Assembly: GCA_029817715.1 (NCBI GenBank)
Contig: JARUPY010000292.1
Span: forward strand, 2,572,001-2,636,000
DNA length: 64,000 bases
Source: Melastoma dodecandrum
Taxonomy: Eukaryota; Streptophyta; Magnoliopsida; Myrtales; Melastomataceae
Direction: 5' to 3'
The notes under the pieces are model-generated. The model searched no databases. It was not told the DNA's origin and worked only from the letters and a program-made list of their open reading frames with translations. Positions 35,444 through 43,690 of the stretch are shown here, in pieces. Within the stretch, counting starts at the first letter, position 1. Every line of letters starts with the position of its first letter. Made by a program: the position numbers and the translations under genes.

Positions 35444-36208
35444 ATGGTCAGGGATCGCGTCTTCATCGTCACCGGGGCGGGCTCGGGATTAGGGGAGGCC
35501 ACGGCGCGCGGCCTCGTGGCGGCCGGCGCCCGGGTGGTGGTGGCCGACATCGCCCGGGAGGCCGGCGCCCGGGTGGCCGCGGAACTCGGCGCGGCGGCGC
35601 GCTTCGCCGCGACCGACGTCACGCGCGAGGCGGACGGCGCCGCTTCGGTCCGGGCGGCGCTCGACGCGTTCGGGCACCTGCACGGGCTCGTGAACTGCGC
35701 CGGGATCGCGCCGGGCGAGAAGGTGATCGGCCGCGACGGGCCGCACCGGCTCAACAGCTTCGCCCGGGCGGTCTCGGTCAACCTCGTGGGCACGTTCAAC
35801 ATGATCCGGCTGGCCGCCGAGGCGATCGCCCGGGAGGCGCCCGATGCGGACGGCGCCCGGGGGGTGATCGTCAACACCGCCTCGATCGCGGCCTTCGACG
35901 GCCAGATCGGGCAGGCCGCCTACGCGGCCTCGAAGGGCGGGGTGGTCTCCATGACCCTGCCGATCGCCCGGGAACTCGCCCGGCACGGCATCCGGGTGGT
36001 GACGATCGCCCCCGGCATCTTCGAGACGCCCATGATGGCGGCGATGTCCCAGGAGGTGCAGGACGCGCTCGGCCAGAGCGTGCCCTTCCCGCCCCGGCTC
36101 GGACGGCCGGCCGAATACGCCGCCCTCGTCCGGCACATCTGCGAGAACCCGATGCTGAACGGCGAGACGATCCGCCTCGACGGGGCGCTGCGGATGCCGC
36201 CGCGCTGA
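35444..36208 (+). CDS. short-chain dehydrogenase, 3-hydroxyacyl-CoA dehydrogenase type-2-like
   Basis: 254 aa from [20 protein letters not shown] with GGGGGAG upstream. Cofactor motif [15 protein letters not shown], and the catalytic YAASK in [18 protein letters not shown] with the Ser in [11 protein letters not shown]. The stretch from NTASIAAF through [16 protein letters not shown] is close to the HSD10/HSD17B10 type, NAD-dependent enzymes acting on short 3-hydroxyacyl-CoAs. No fatty-acid genes lie beside it. Confidence 0.85.
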   Translation: MVRDRVFIVTGAGSGLGEATARGLVAAGARVVVADIAREAGARVAAELGAAARFAATDVTREADGAASVRAALDAFGHLHGLVNCAGIAPGEKVIGRDGPHRLNSFARAVSVNLVGTFNMIRLAAEAIAREAPDADGARGVIVNTASIAAFDGQIGQAAYAASKGGVVSMTLPIARELARHGIRVVTIAPGIFETPMMAAMSQEVQDALGQSVPFPPRLGRPAEYAALVRHICENPMLNGETIRLDGALRMPPR

Positions 36209-36214
36209 GGGGCG

Positions 36215-36463
36215 TCAGCCGATCGAGACGCTGGTCAGGACTTCGGCGGCCCGGCGGACCTCGGCGGCGATCATCTCCTCGCTCGGGCCGTCGATCGGCA
36301 TGTCGGACAGGATCGCCGCCACGTCGCGCTTCACGTCCTCGCGGATCTCGGGATTCTCCTCCGAGAGCCGGCCGATCAGGACGCCGAGCACGATCTCCAG
36401 GGCGGAGAGCTTGGCGTGCAGGCGCGTGAACTCGTCCAGCGGCTCGGGCTCGTTCGCGGTCAT
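36215..36463 (-). CDS. conserved hypothetical protein
   Basis: 82 aa beginning MTANEPEPLDEFTRLHAKLS; GGAG six bases before favours this ATG over one four codons upstream. Helical and acidic, with ALEIVLGVLIGRLSEENPEI. Resembles small helical proteins next to metabolic genes, but no family is recognised. Ends seven bases from the convergent SDR gene. Confidence 0.55.
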   Translation of the reverse strand: MTANEPEPLDEFTRLHAKLSALEIVLGVLIGRLSEENPEIREDVKRDVAAILSDMPIDGPSEEMIAAEVRRAAEVLTSVSIG

Positions 36464-36691
36464 GGCCTGCTCCATCCGAGGGGAATCCGCCGTCGCGCAG
36501 TCGCGCGCCGGATCGTCCGCGTCTCATACAGGGGCGCCGGCTGCCCGTCTCGCGGGGCGGCCGATCCGGCCCGACCGCCCGCTCCACCGCGCGGAGACGG
36601 CAGCAGAATTTCTTCCCGAGGGCGGGCAACCGGATTTCCGGACCCGACGTTTCACGCTTCCGTGAACGAACCCGCAACAGGGATCCCCGCC

Positions 36692-37261
36692 ATGATCACC
36701 CGTCTCGCCGCCGCGGCCGGCCTGCTCGCGCTCTCCACGAGCCTCGTCCTCGCCCAGACCGCCACCTCCACCCCCGCCGAGCCGGCCTCCAAGGCCGACA
36801 GCAACCTGAAGGAGTGGCAGGTCGCCAAGCTCGCCAAGGTCGGCCTCGCCCAGGCCCTGACCACCGCCGAGTCGCAGGGCGACGAGAAGGGCGGCCGCGC
36901 CATCGACGCCGATTTCGAGAAGGCCGATAGCAAGGATCCGGCCCACTACAGCGTGAAGGTCGTCTACCCGAGCGGCAAGCTCGTCGAGTACGGGATCAAC
37001 GCCGACACGGGCGCGCTCTACAAGACCGAGAACCAGCCCTTCGAGCGCTACTTCACCCGCCTGAAGGCCTCCGACTTCCAGAACGCCAAGACCTCCCTGA
37101 AGGACGCGCTCGCCATCGCCGAGCAGAAGGCCGGCGGCGGCAAAGCCTACGAGGCCGAGGTCGAGAAGGACGGCTCCGCGGTCCAGTACGAGATCAAGGT
37201 CGCCGGCACCGACAAGGAGCAGGAGGTCAAGGTCGGCCCGGACGGGAAGGTGTTGAACTGA
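36692..37261 (+). CDS. exported PepSY-domain protein
   Basis: 189 aa. Signal peptide MITRLAAAAGLLALSTSLVL cleaved near LAQTA. Two PepSY-like units: AKVGLAQALTTAESQGDEKG with VKVVYPSGKLVEYGINADTG, and TSLKDALAIAEQKAGGGKAY with VQYEIKVAGTDKEQEVKVGP. PepSY proteins are periplasmic and thought to restrain peptidases or bind peptides; the role here is unknown. Lysine-rich for this genome. Single-gene unit. Confidence 0.78.
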   Translation: MITRLAAAAGLLALSTSLVLAQTATSTPAEPASKADSNLKEWQVAKLAKVGLAQALTTAESQGDEKGGRAIDADFEKADSKDPAHYSVKVVYPSGKLVEYGINADTGALYKTENQPFERYFTRLKASDFQNAKTSLKDALAIAEQKAGGGKAYEAEVEKDGSAVQYEIKVAGTDKEQEVKVGPDGKVLN

Positions 37262-37395
37262 GCTGATCGCGGCCGCGCTGGTGAGCTATCGGCGCGGCCG
37301 CTGCATCCTGTCGCCCCACTCCGGGGGAGCCGAACCGCCCCCGTGGCGCTTCCCTTCCTGCAGGCGGCCCGACGGCCGCGGACGGGGAGGGCGGC

Positions 37396-38190
37396 ATGGA
37401 TTCGGGCGCGCAGGACACCGACGGCCATCTCGGCCGCCCCCACACCCGGGTCGAGGGACCCGACAAGGTCACGGGCCGGGCCCTCTACAGCTCCGATCTT
37501 ACCGGCCCGGACCGGGGCACCGCCCACGCCGCCCTGGTGACCAGCACCATCGCCCGGGGCCGGATCACCGGGTTCGACCTCGATGCGGCCCAGCGGGTGC
37601 CGGGCCTGCTCGCCGTCTTCACCCACCGGGAGTTTTCCGGCGCGGTCGCCCCGGTGAAGCACCTGATGGCCGGCGGCTACGCCAACAGCTCGCACCGGCC
37701 GCTGGATTCCGATGCGGTCGCCTATGCCGGCCAGATCGTGGCCCTGGTGGTGGCCGAGACCCAGGAGGCCGCCGGCGGCTTCGACGCCCCCGGCGCCGAG
37801 ACCGTACGCCTCGCCGACCTGAAACCCCACCACGAAGACATCGAGCGGGGCGACGCCGAGGCCGGCCTGGCGGAGGCGGCCGTCCGCGTCGAGGCGCGCT
37901 ACGCGACCCCGGTCCAGCACCACAACCCGATCGAGCTGTTCACCACCCGGGCCGCCTGGGACGGCGAGATGCTCACCGTGCACGAGCCGACCCGCTACGT
38001 CGGCGCCGTCCAGCACGGGCTCGCGGCGCAGCTGGTGCCCGATCCCGACGATCAGGTCGACGCGCTGGGGCTGAAGGGCCTGGGCGAGCTCGGGATCATC
38101 GGGGTGAACGCGGCCATCGCCAACGCCGTCCACCACGCCACCGGCCGCCGGATCCGCAGCCTGCCGATCCGGCTGGAGGACGTGGCGTGA
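37396..38190 (+). pseudogene. xanthine-dehydrogenase-family molybdopterin subunit, internally deleted
   Basis: 264 aa in one open frame, against about 730 for the family. Residues 1-215 match the N-terminal part (HTRVEGPDKVTGRALYSSDL, RVPGLLAVFTHREF, IVALVVAETQEAAGGFDAPG, ATPVQHHNPIELFTTRAAWD). The next residues jump to the C-terminal end: GLKGLGELGIIGVNAAIANA, HHATGRRIRSLPIRLEDVA. The whole central domain that binds the molybdenum cofactor is absent. The iron-sulfur and FAD subunit genes that normally stand upstream are also missing. It cannot be an active oxidoreductase. The reading frame is kept through the junction. Confidence 0.75.
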
Positions 38191-38200
38191 GAAGCACCGC

Positions 38201-38231
38201 CTCTCCCTCCCCCGCTGCGGGGAAGGGAGGG
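38201..38231. terminator. hairpin between convergent genes
   Basis: CTCTCCCTCCCCCGC and GCGGGGAAGGGAGGG form a GC-rich stem with a small bulge. It separates the xdh remnant from the oppositely oriented aldo/keto reductase gene. This CTCTCCC...GGGAG form is a common intergenic element in such genomes. Confidence 0.5.
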
Positions 38232-38252
38232 CGCGTCACTCTGCGACCCGCT

Positions 38253-39383
38253 CTACTCCATCGTCGGCGCGAGCTTCTTCACGCTCGCGACATCCTCGCC
38301 CAGCCACGCCGCGTTCTTGGCGGTGCCGTCGAAGGTCGCGCTCGTCTTGAACAGCTCGTACTTGCCCTCCAGCGCGTAGGGCTTGGCCCGTGACAGCAGC
38401 TCGGCCACCGTCGCCTTGTCCATCGGCTTGAAGGTCTTCACCGCCTCGAAGGCCTGGTCGAGGTCGCGCTGGTTCTGGATGCCGGTGATCACCACCGAGA
38501 CCGGCAGGTTCAGCGAGAAGTGCAGGTACTCGATCGGCTTGATCGGCGCGTCCGCCTTCAGGATCACCCCGTCGCCGAAGGTCTTCATGGCGAGCGGCGC
38601 GATGCCGTTCTGCAGGAGATACGGCAGCACGAGGTGGCTGAACGAGCGGAACTGCGCGTCCATCACGTTGATGGGCATCTGCACGGAATCGAAGTGGAAG
38701 CCGCGCTCAGCCGCCACCTCCAGCATCTGCAGGTGGATGCGCGGGTCCTTGTGGCCGGTGAAGCCGATGTAGCGCAGCTTGCCGGCCTTCTTGGCTTCGA
38801 CGAACGCTTCCATGGCGCCGCCCTCGGCGAAGACCCGGTCGGGATCGTCGTAGCGCAGGATCTCGTGGTGCTGGACGAGGTCGATCCGGTCGGTGCGCAG
38901 GCGCAGGAGCGATTGGTCGATCTGCTTGAGCGCCTCCTCCTTGGTCCGCCCGTCCATCTTGGACATCAGGAAGACCTTGTCGCGGTAGCCGCCCTGGGCG
39001 AGCGCCGCGCCCATGCGCAGCTCGGAGCGCCCGTCGTTGTAGTCCCAGCAATTGTCCATGAAGGTGATGCCGCGGTCGACGCCTTCGTGGATCAGCCGCG
39101 TCGCCTCGTCGTCGGTCACGGCGCTCTTGCCGAGGTGGAAGCCGCCCATGCCGATCGCCGAGATCTTCTCCGACGTCCGGCCGAACGTCCGGTAGAGCAT
39201 CTCGCCCCGGCGCTCGCCGGGATCGGTGACGAAGGGCAGGTCGGCCGGGTCCTGCGGCCGGGTGTTCGGCAATGGGCTGGCGGGGGCGTTCACGGCCGCA
39301 CCTGCGCTGCCGGCGCCCGCGAGGCTTGCGCCCGAAAGACCTGCGCCGAGCACGGCGCCCTGGAGGAAGCTGCGGCGTTCCAT
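38253..39383 (-). CDS. Tat-exported aldo/keto reductase
   Basis: 376 aa. N-terminus MERRSFLQGAVLGAGLSGAS is a twin-arginine signal, so the enzyme is folded in the cytoplasm and moved to the periplasm. AKR tetrad: Asp and Tyr in FMDNCWDYNDGRSELRMG, Lys in FLMSKMDGR, His in IDLVQHHEIL. Later parts (KAGKLRYIGFTGHKDP, PLAMKTFGDGVILK) fit the family of predicted oxidoreductases related to YghZ and similar. Lies 121 bases downstream of larB on the same strand and may share its transcript. Whether it uses the lar cofactor is unknown; AKRs normally use NADPH. Confidence 0.85.
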   Translation of the reverse strand: MERRSFLQGAVLGAGLSGASLAGAGSAGAAVNAPASPLPNTRPQDPADLPFVTDPGERRGEMLYRTFGRTSEKISAIGMGGFHLGKSAVTDDEATRLIHEGVDRGITFMDNCWDYNDGRSELRMGAALAQGGYRDKVFLMSKMDGRTKEEALKQIDQSLLRLRTDRIDLVQHHEILRYDDPDRVFAEGGAMEAFVEAKKAGKLRYIGFTGHKDPRIHLQMLEVAAERGFHFDSVQMPINVMDAQFRSFSHLVLPYLLQNGIAPLAMKTFGDGVILKADAPIKPIEYLHFSLNLPVSVVITGIQNQRDLDQAFEAVKTFKPMDKATVAELLSRAKPYALEGKYELFKTSATFDGTAKNAAWLGEDVASVKKLAPTME

Positions 39384-39504
39384 CGGCTGTCTCCGTTCGA
39401 GAATGTGGGGATCCGTAGCGGCAGGCCTCGCATCGGCGATGCTGCTGTCGAAGGATGTAGCTCGCGCGCCTGCGCCGCTGTGGGGGACAACGGTTCGCGC
39501 CGGG

Positions 39505-40185
39505 TCATCGTTCGCGCTCCTCGGCGAGGCGTCCTGCCGCGTGGAGCAGGCGCAGGGCGGCGCAGGCGGCGCCGTAACCGTTGTCGATGTTGACCACCGT
39601 GATGCCCGGCGCGCAGCTCGCCAGCACCGCCTCGAGCGCCGCCCGGCCGCCCGCGGCGACGCCGTAGCCCACGGAGGTCGGGACCGCGATCACCGCGCCG
39701 GCCACGAGGCCGCCGACGACGCTGGGCAAAGCCGCGTCCATGCCGGCGGCGACGATCACCACCGGATGCGCCCGGATCTCCTCCAGCCGCGTGGTCAGCC
39801 GCCACAGGCCGGCGACGCCGACATCGGCGAACAGGGTCGCGGCCCGCCCGGAATAGGCGAGCACCCGCAGGGCCTCCCGGGCGACGGGGACATCGGAGGT
39901 GCCGGCCGCCACCACGGCGACCCGGGCCGGACCCTTGACCTCTGGCGGCGTGCCGAACACGGCCGTGCGCGAGACCGGGCAATAGTCGAGCCGCGCCGCG
40001 TGTTCGAGCCGGTCGCGCTTCTCCGGGTCGAGGCGGGTGAGCAGGAGCGAGGCGCCCCGCGCCCGGGCGGCCTCCAGGATCGCGTCGATCTGCTCCGGGC
40101 TCTTGCCGGCGCAGAAGATCGCCTCCTCCAGCCCGATCCGCTCGGGCCGGGCGAAATCGAGGGTGAATTCTTCCGCCACGCTCAC
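39505..40185 (-). CDS. larB: nickel-pincer cofactor biosynthesis protein LarB
   Basis: 226 aa from GTG 40185, which overlaps the larE stop as GTGA. N-terminal region with GLEEAIFCAGKSPEQIDAIL, then an AIR-carboxylase-like (PurE) domain: VAVVAAGTSDVPVAREALRV, LFADVGVAGLWRL, VIVAAGMDAALPSVVGGL and VIAVPTSVGYGVAAGGRAAL. LarB carboxylates the pyridinium ring of nicotinic acid adenine dinucleotide and cleaves the phosphoanhydride, the first step towards the nickel-pincer nucleotide of lactate racemase. Confidence 0.93.
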   Translation of the reverse strand: MSVAEEFTLDFARPERIGLEEAIFCAGKSPEQIDAILEAARARGASLLLTRLDPEKRDRLEHAARLDYCPVSRTAVFGTPPEVKGPARVAVVAAGTSDVPVAREALRVLAYSGRAATLFADVGVAGLWRLTTRLEEIRAHPVVIVAAGMDAALPSVVGGLVAGAVIAVPTSVGYGVAAGGRAALEAVLASCAPGITVVNIDNGYGAACAALRLLHAAGRLAEERER

Positions 40186-41003
40186 GCCCGGGCCTCCCGC
40201 GGCTCGACCAGGAAGGCGCTGCCGACCCGGTAGGGGGCGAAGCGGACCGGGCCGGCGAGGCGCGGCGGCGCCATGTCCCGGATGCCCGCCCCAAGCGTTT
40301 CGCGATCCTCGGCGTCGAGGGCCGCGAGGCTCCCGGGATCGAGCTCCACCACCACGCCCTCGGCCCGCACCCGGCAGCGGACCGCGCGCTTGGCGCCGGC
40401 CCCGGCACCGAGGGCCCCGCCGACCAGCCGCTCGACCGCGTGGATGAAGCTTAAGGTCTCCGGCTCGATCGCGATGCCGGTCTCGACCCGGCTCGACAGG
40501 CAGGGCGCCGCCGGCAGCTCCGCCACGGCGCCGAGGCCGAGGTCGCGGGCGAGCGCCCGGACGGCGGCCTTGTCGAACCCCGCCTCCACGTAGGGATGGC
40601 GCACGCCGTGCTCCCGGGCGGCGTCGAGGCCGGGGCGGTACTCGCCGAGATCGTCGCGATTGGCGCCCGAGAGGATCTGCCGGTCGGTGACCCGCCGGAC
40701 CGCGCCGTAGAGGTTGGTCTTGCAGAAGAAGCAGCGGTTGACCGGGTTCGCCCGGTAGGCCGGGTCGGCGAACTCGCCGGCCTCGATCACCCGTAAGGAC
40801 CAGCCCTCGCGGGCGGCCTCGGCGCGGACGCGTGCCGTCGCCTCCTCCGGCACGGCCGGCGAGACCGCGTGGACCATGAGGGCCGCCCCCGGCGCCAGCC
40901 GGTGGGCGAGGGTGGCGAGCGTCAGGCTGTCGACCCCGCCGCTCACCGCCACCGCGACGGGTCCGAGTTCCGACAGGACGGTTTCGAGATGCTGGCGCGT
41001 CAC
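40182..41003 (-). CDS. larE: LarE sulfur transferase for the nickel-pincer cofactor
   Basis: 273 aa of the PP-loop ATP pyrophosphatase family. ATP-binding SGGVDS at residues 21-26. Cysteines at 92 and 95 (NRCFFCKTN) and 169 (AAPCLSSR). LarE installs the two sulfur atoms. In the best-known enzyme one cysteine is sacrificed; other LarE proteins have three cysteines holding a 4Fe-4S cluster that carries sulfur. The three-cysteine arrangement here fits the cluster type (inference). Overlaps larC by four bases (ATGA) and larB by four. Confidence 0.93.
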   Translation of the reverse strand: MTRQHLETVLSELGPVAVAVSGGVDSLTLATLAHRLAPGAALMVHAVSPAVPEEATARVRAEAAREGWSLRVIEAGEFADPAYRANPVNRCFFCKTNLYGAVRRVTDRQILSGANRDDLGEYRPGLDAAREHGVRHPYVEAGFDKAAVRALARDLGLGAVAELPAAPCLSSRVETGIAIEPETLSFIHAVERLVGGALGAGAGAKRAVRCRVRAEGVVVELDPGSLAALDAEDRETLGAGIRDMAPPRLAGPVRFAPYRVGSAFLVEPREARA

Positions 41004-42316
41004 CGCTCCTCCTCCGGCAGATCGAGAGCGAGGCGCTCGGCCTCGCGGCGTAACGCGGCCCGGGCCGCATGGCCCGCATGGTCGCTGGCATCGTCGGCCT
41101 CGGCCTTGGCGGTGCGCCCGCCCGGCCGGTCGACGATCTTCACCCGGACCGGACGGCCCGCCTGCTCCACCGTGCGGGATTCGCGGTCGAGCACCGCGCC
41201 CTCCACGTGGTGGTAACGCAGGCCGATCGTGGTGGTCTCCCGGAAGCAGGCCGCGATCGCCGTCTCCAGGCTCTCCGGCCGCACCAGGGCCTGGATATGG
41301 GCCATCATCCGGCCCTTCTTGCCCAGGACCGGCGCCTGCACGACGTCGAGGATCCCGGGCTCGGCGCGCAAGCCGTCGAGGCCCATGGCGAGATCCTCGC
41401 CGGACTGATCGTCGACCTCGAAGGCGATCACCGCGAGATCCCGCCGGCCCGGTCCGGAGGCGGCGCCCTCCTCCAGCACGAGGGCGCGCAGGCAGTTGCT
41501 CAGGCCCGGCAGCACCTTCGTGCCGAAGCCGATGCCGGTGCGCCCGAGGACGCCCCGGGGGCGTCCCCGCCCGGGATCGTCGCCGCAGAGATGGCGCAGG
41601 ATCGCGGCCCCGGTGGGGGTGACGCGCTCGCCGGGAATCCCGTCGTCGAGGGTGGAAAAGCCCGCGAGCAGCAGCGTCGTGGCGGGGGCCGGGACGGGGA
41701 GGGGGCCGTGCTGGGTCTTCACCCGGCCGGAGCCGAGCGGCAGGGCCGAGACGCTCCAGCTCCGGACCTCCAGCGTGGCGATCAGGTGGGCGGCCGCCAC
41801 GATGTCGGCGATCGAGTCGAAGGCCCCGACCTCGTGGAACGCCACCGCGTCGACCGCGATGCCGTGCACCCGGGCTTCCGCCGCGGCGAGGTGCCCGAAG
41901 ATGCCGAGCGCGTGCGCCCGGACCGAAGGCGCGAGATCCGCTTCCGTCAGCGCGGCGCGGATCTCCGACCAGGGCCGGTGACCGTGCTGGTGGCTGTGCC
42001 TCTCACCGTGGCCGTGCGCGTGATCGTGGGCGTGATCGTGATCGTGATCGTGGGCGTGGTGCCCGTGGTGATCCTGCGCGGGGCGGTGGTCGTCCCGGTG
42101 CGGTCCGTCGCTCGGCTCGGCTTCGGGGCCCGAGACGGCGAAGCGCGCGCCGCTCAGGATGCCGTCGTTGTGCGGGTGCAGCGCGCAGGCGATGCGGGCA
42201 TCGACCGCCCGGACGCTGGCGCGCACGCCGTCCTGGTGCTCGGGGAAGGCGTCCAGCAGCGCGGCGGCGAACATGTCGCCGGCCACGCCGCCCAGCGCGT
42301 CGAGGTGAATGTGCAT
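41000..42316 (-). CDS. larC: LarC nickel insertase with His-rich segment
   Basis: 438 aa in a single uninterrupted frame (in some lactobacilli larC needs a ribosomal frameshift). N-terminus MHIHLDALGGVAGDMFAAAL is the LarC signature. Residues 73-113 hold 18 histidines, mostly as HDHDHAHDHAHGHG, an obvious nickel reservoir. Further: FHEVGAFDSIADIVAAAHLI, TPTGAAILRHLCGDD, and TTIGLRYHHVEGAVLDRESR. LarC uses CTP to insert nickel into the dithiolated pyridinium nucleotide. First of the overlapping larC-larE-larB set; a Crp-type regulator gene precedes it by 119 bases. Confidence 0.94.
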   Translation of the reverse strand: MHIHLDALGGVAGDMFAAALLDAFPEHQDGVRASVRAVDARIACALHPHNDGILSGARFAVSGPEAEPSDGPHRDDHRPAQDHHGHHAHDHDHDHAHDHAHGHGERHSHQHGHRPWSEIRAALTEADLAPSVRAHALGIFGHLAAAEARVHGIAVDAVAFHEVGAFDSIADIVAAAHLIATLEVRSWSVSALPLGSGRVKTQHGPLPVPAPATTLLLAGFSTLDDGIPGERVTPTGAAILRHLCGDDPGRGRPRGVLGRTGIGFGTKVLPGLSNCLRALVLEEGAASGPGRRDLAVIAFEVDDQSGEDLAMGLDGLRAEPGILDVVQAPVLGKKGRMMAHIQALVRPESLETAIAACFRETTTIGLRYHHVEGAVLDRESRTVEQAGRPVRVKIVDRPGGRTAKAEADDASDHAGHAARAALRREAERLALDLPEEER

Positions 42317-42435
42317 CGTCTGTCAGGCGACCCGGAGCGGTAGGAGGGTCAGGCTCAGATCGGCCGATTCCCGCTCGCGGCAAGGTTCGCCGCGCGACTC
42401 GCGCGGCCGGCCGACCCGCGGCGTATCGCCCGCGC

Positions 42436-43146
42436 TCAGGCGAGCTGCAGGTAGGCGGGGTCGAACAGCCCCCGCTCCCGCAGGCCGTCGAGGTCGTTTA
42501 TCGTCAGGCGCCGGCTGCGCAGGGCGATCAGGCCGCCGGTGCGCAGCTCCTTGAGGGTGCGGTTGATGTGCACGCTCGTCTGGCCGAGGGCGTCGGCGAG
42601 GTCGGGCTGCGTCACCGGCATCGGCAGCGTGGTCCCGTCCGCCAGGCCCGCCCAGGTGAGCCGCAGGTGCAGTTCGCAGAACAGGTGCGCCAGCCGTTCG
42701 ATCGCGGAGCGGCGGCCGACGCTGGCGATCCACTCGCGGTGGATCGCCGTGGTGGCGAGCATCTCCCGCCACAGGCCCTCCTCGATGGCGGGCCGGCCGC
42801 GGACCGCGTCGCCGATCTGATCGGGGGTGATCCGCGCCACCGTGACGGGGGTCAGCGCCCCGATGGCGTGGTCCATGCGCGCCCGGCGGTACACGAACGG
42901 ATCGCACAGGTCGCCCGGCAGGAGCAGGGCCATGATCGCCCGCCGCCCGTCTGGGAACTGCTTGTAGCGGCAGGCCCAGCCGTCGAGGATGAGGTGCGTG
43001 TGGTACGGCTCGGTGTGCGGCTCCTCGATGTCCTGGCGGCCCGCGACGTGGCGGATGTGCTGGCGCGCGAGGCCGTCGAGGATCGCGCGGTCCTCGGGTG
43101 CGAGGCGGACATGCCGCTCCATCTTCCGGACGAACGGATTCTCCAC
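42436..43146 (-). CDS. Crp/Fnr-family regulator
   Basis: 236 aa. The N-terminal cupin-like sensor domain includes PYHTHLILDGWACRYKQFPD and ALLLPGDLCDPFVYRR; the C-terminal winged helix has MPVTQPDLADALGQTSVHIN, RTLKELRTGGLIALRSRRLT. There is no N-terminal FNR cysteine cluster. Same strand as the lar genes and directly upstream, so it may control them. The ligand is unknown; members like this in Rhizobiales are often stress or redox regulators. Confidence 0.88.
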   Translation of the reverse strand: MENPFVRKMERHVRLAPEDRAILDGLARQHIRHVAGRQDIEEPHTEPYHTHLILDGWACRYKQFPDGRRAIMALLLPGDLCDPFVYRRARMDHAIGALTPVTVARITPDQIGDAVRGRPAIEEGLWREMLATTAIHREWIASVGRRSAIERLAHLFCELHLRLTWAGLADGTTLPMPVTQPDLADALGQTSVHINRTLKELRTGGLIALRSRRLTINDLDGLRERGLFDPAYLQLA

Positions 43147-43690
43147 GCCCGCCTCCGGTCAGAGCGCGGCTGCGCCGGCGTGCCGCGAACCGAGCCGCCT
43201 CGCGCCGCCGGTCCCACGACCATCGGTGACCCTCGGAGAAGAACCGGCCGGCACAGGATGTCCGTCCAGGGCGCGCCTGCCGGCATGCCGTCGCCTGGAC
43301 GCTGCGCTGGTATCGGCCCGCGCGCGGGCGCCGCCGGCGGTATCGTTGAAGTCGCGAGCCACGTTACTTCTTCAGGCACGATGCAGGCAGCCTTCGAACA
43401 CCGCGGTTCGAAACTCCTTGATCTGCTTGTGCCCGGACCGGAAAAGCGCGCGCCAACCTGTGTTAGTTCGCCGCCTTCGGTCGTTTGCCGGATCTGGAAC
43501 AAGTCCTGGACCTGCTCCGGGACGGGCTCGCGATCGCCGCGCTGCGTGCCGGATGCACCGAAGTCCTGCCGCCGTTCGGCCGATCGGCGGCGCGCGCCGC
43601 GTCCGCACGATGCGGAGGCTGGACCGGGCTCGGCGGGTCGCCGGAGCGGCGGCGCCGGTCCGACATCCGGGACGACGTCGCGCGGCCGCC
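43147..43690. other. intergenic region, 544 bp
   Basis: Upstream region of the Crp-type gene and downstream region of the YihY gene. Open frames here have no ribosome-binding sites and no recognisable sequence. I see no repeat or clear terminator. Confidence 0.4.

Noticed and set aside
42003..42100. His-Asp repeat run that could be a tandem DNA repeat
   Set aside because: It is the coding sequence for the His-rich segment of LarC, not a separate repeat element.
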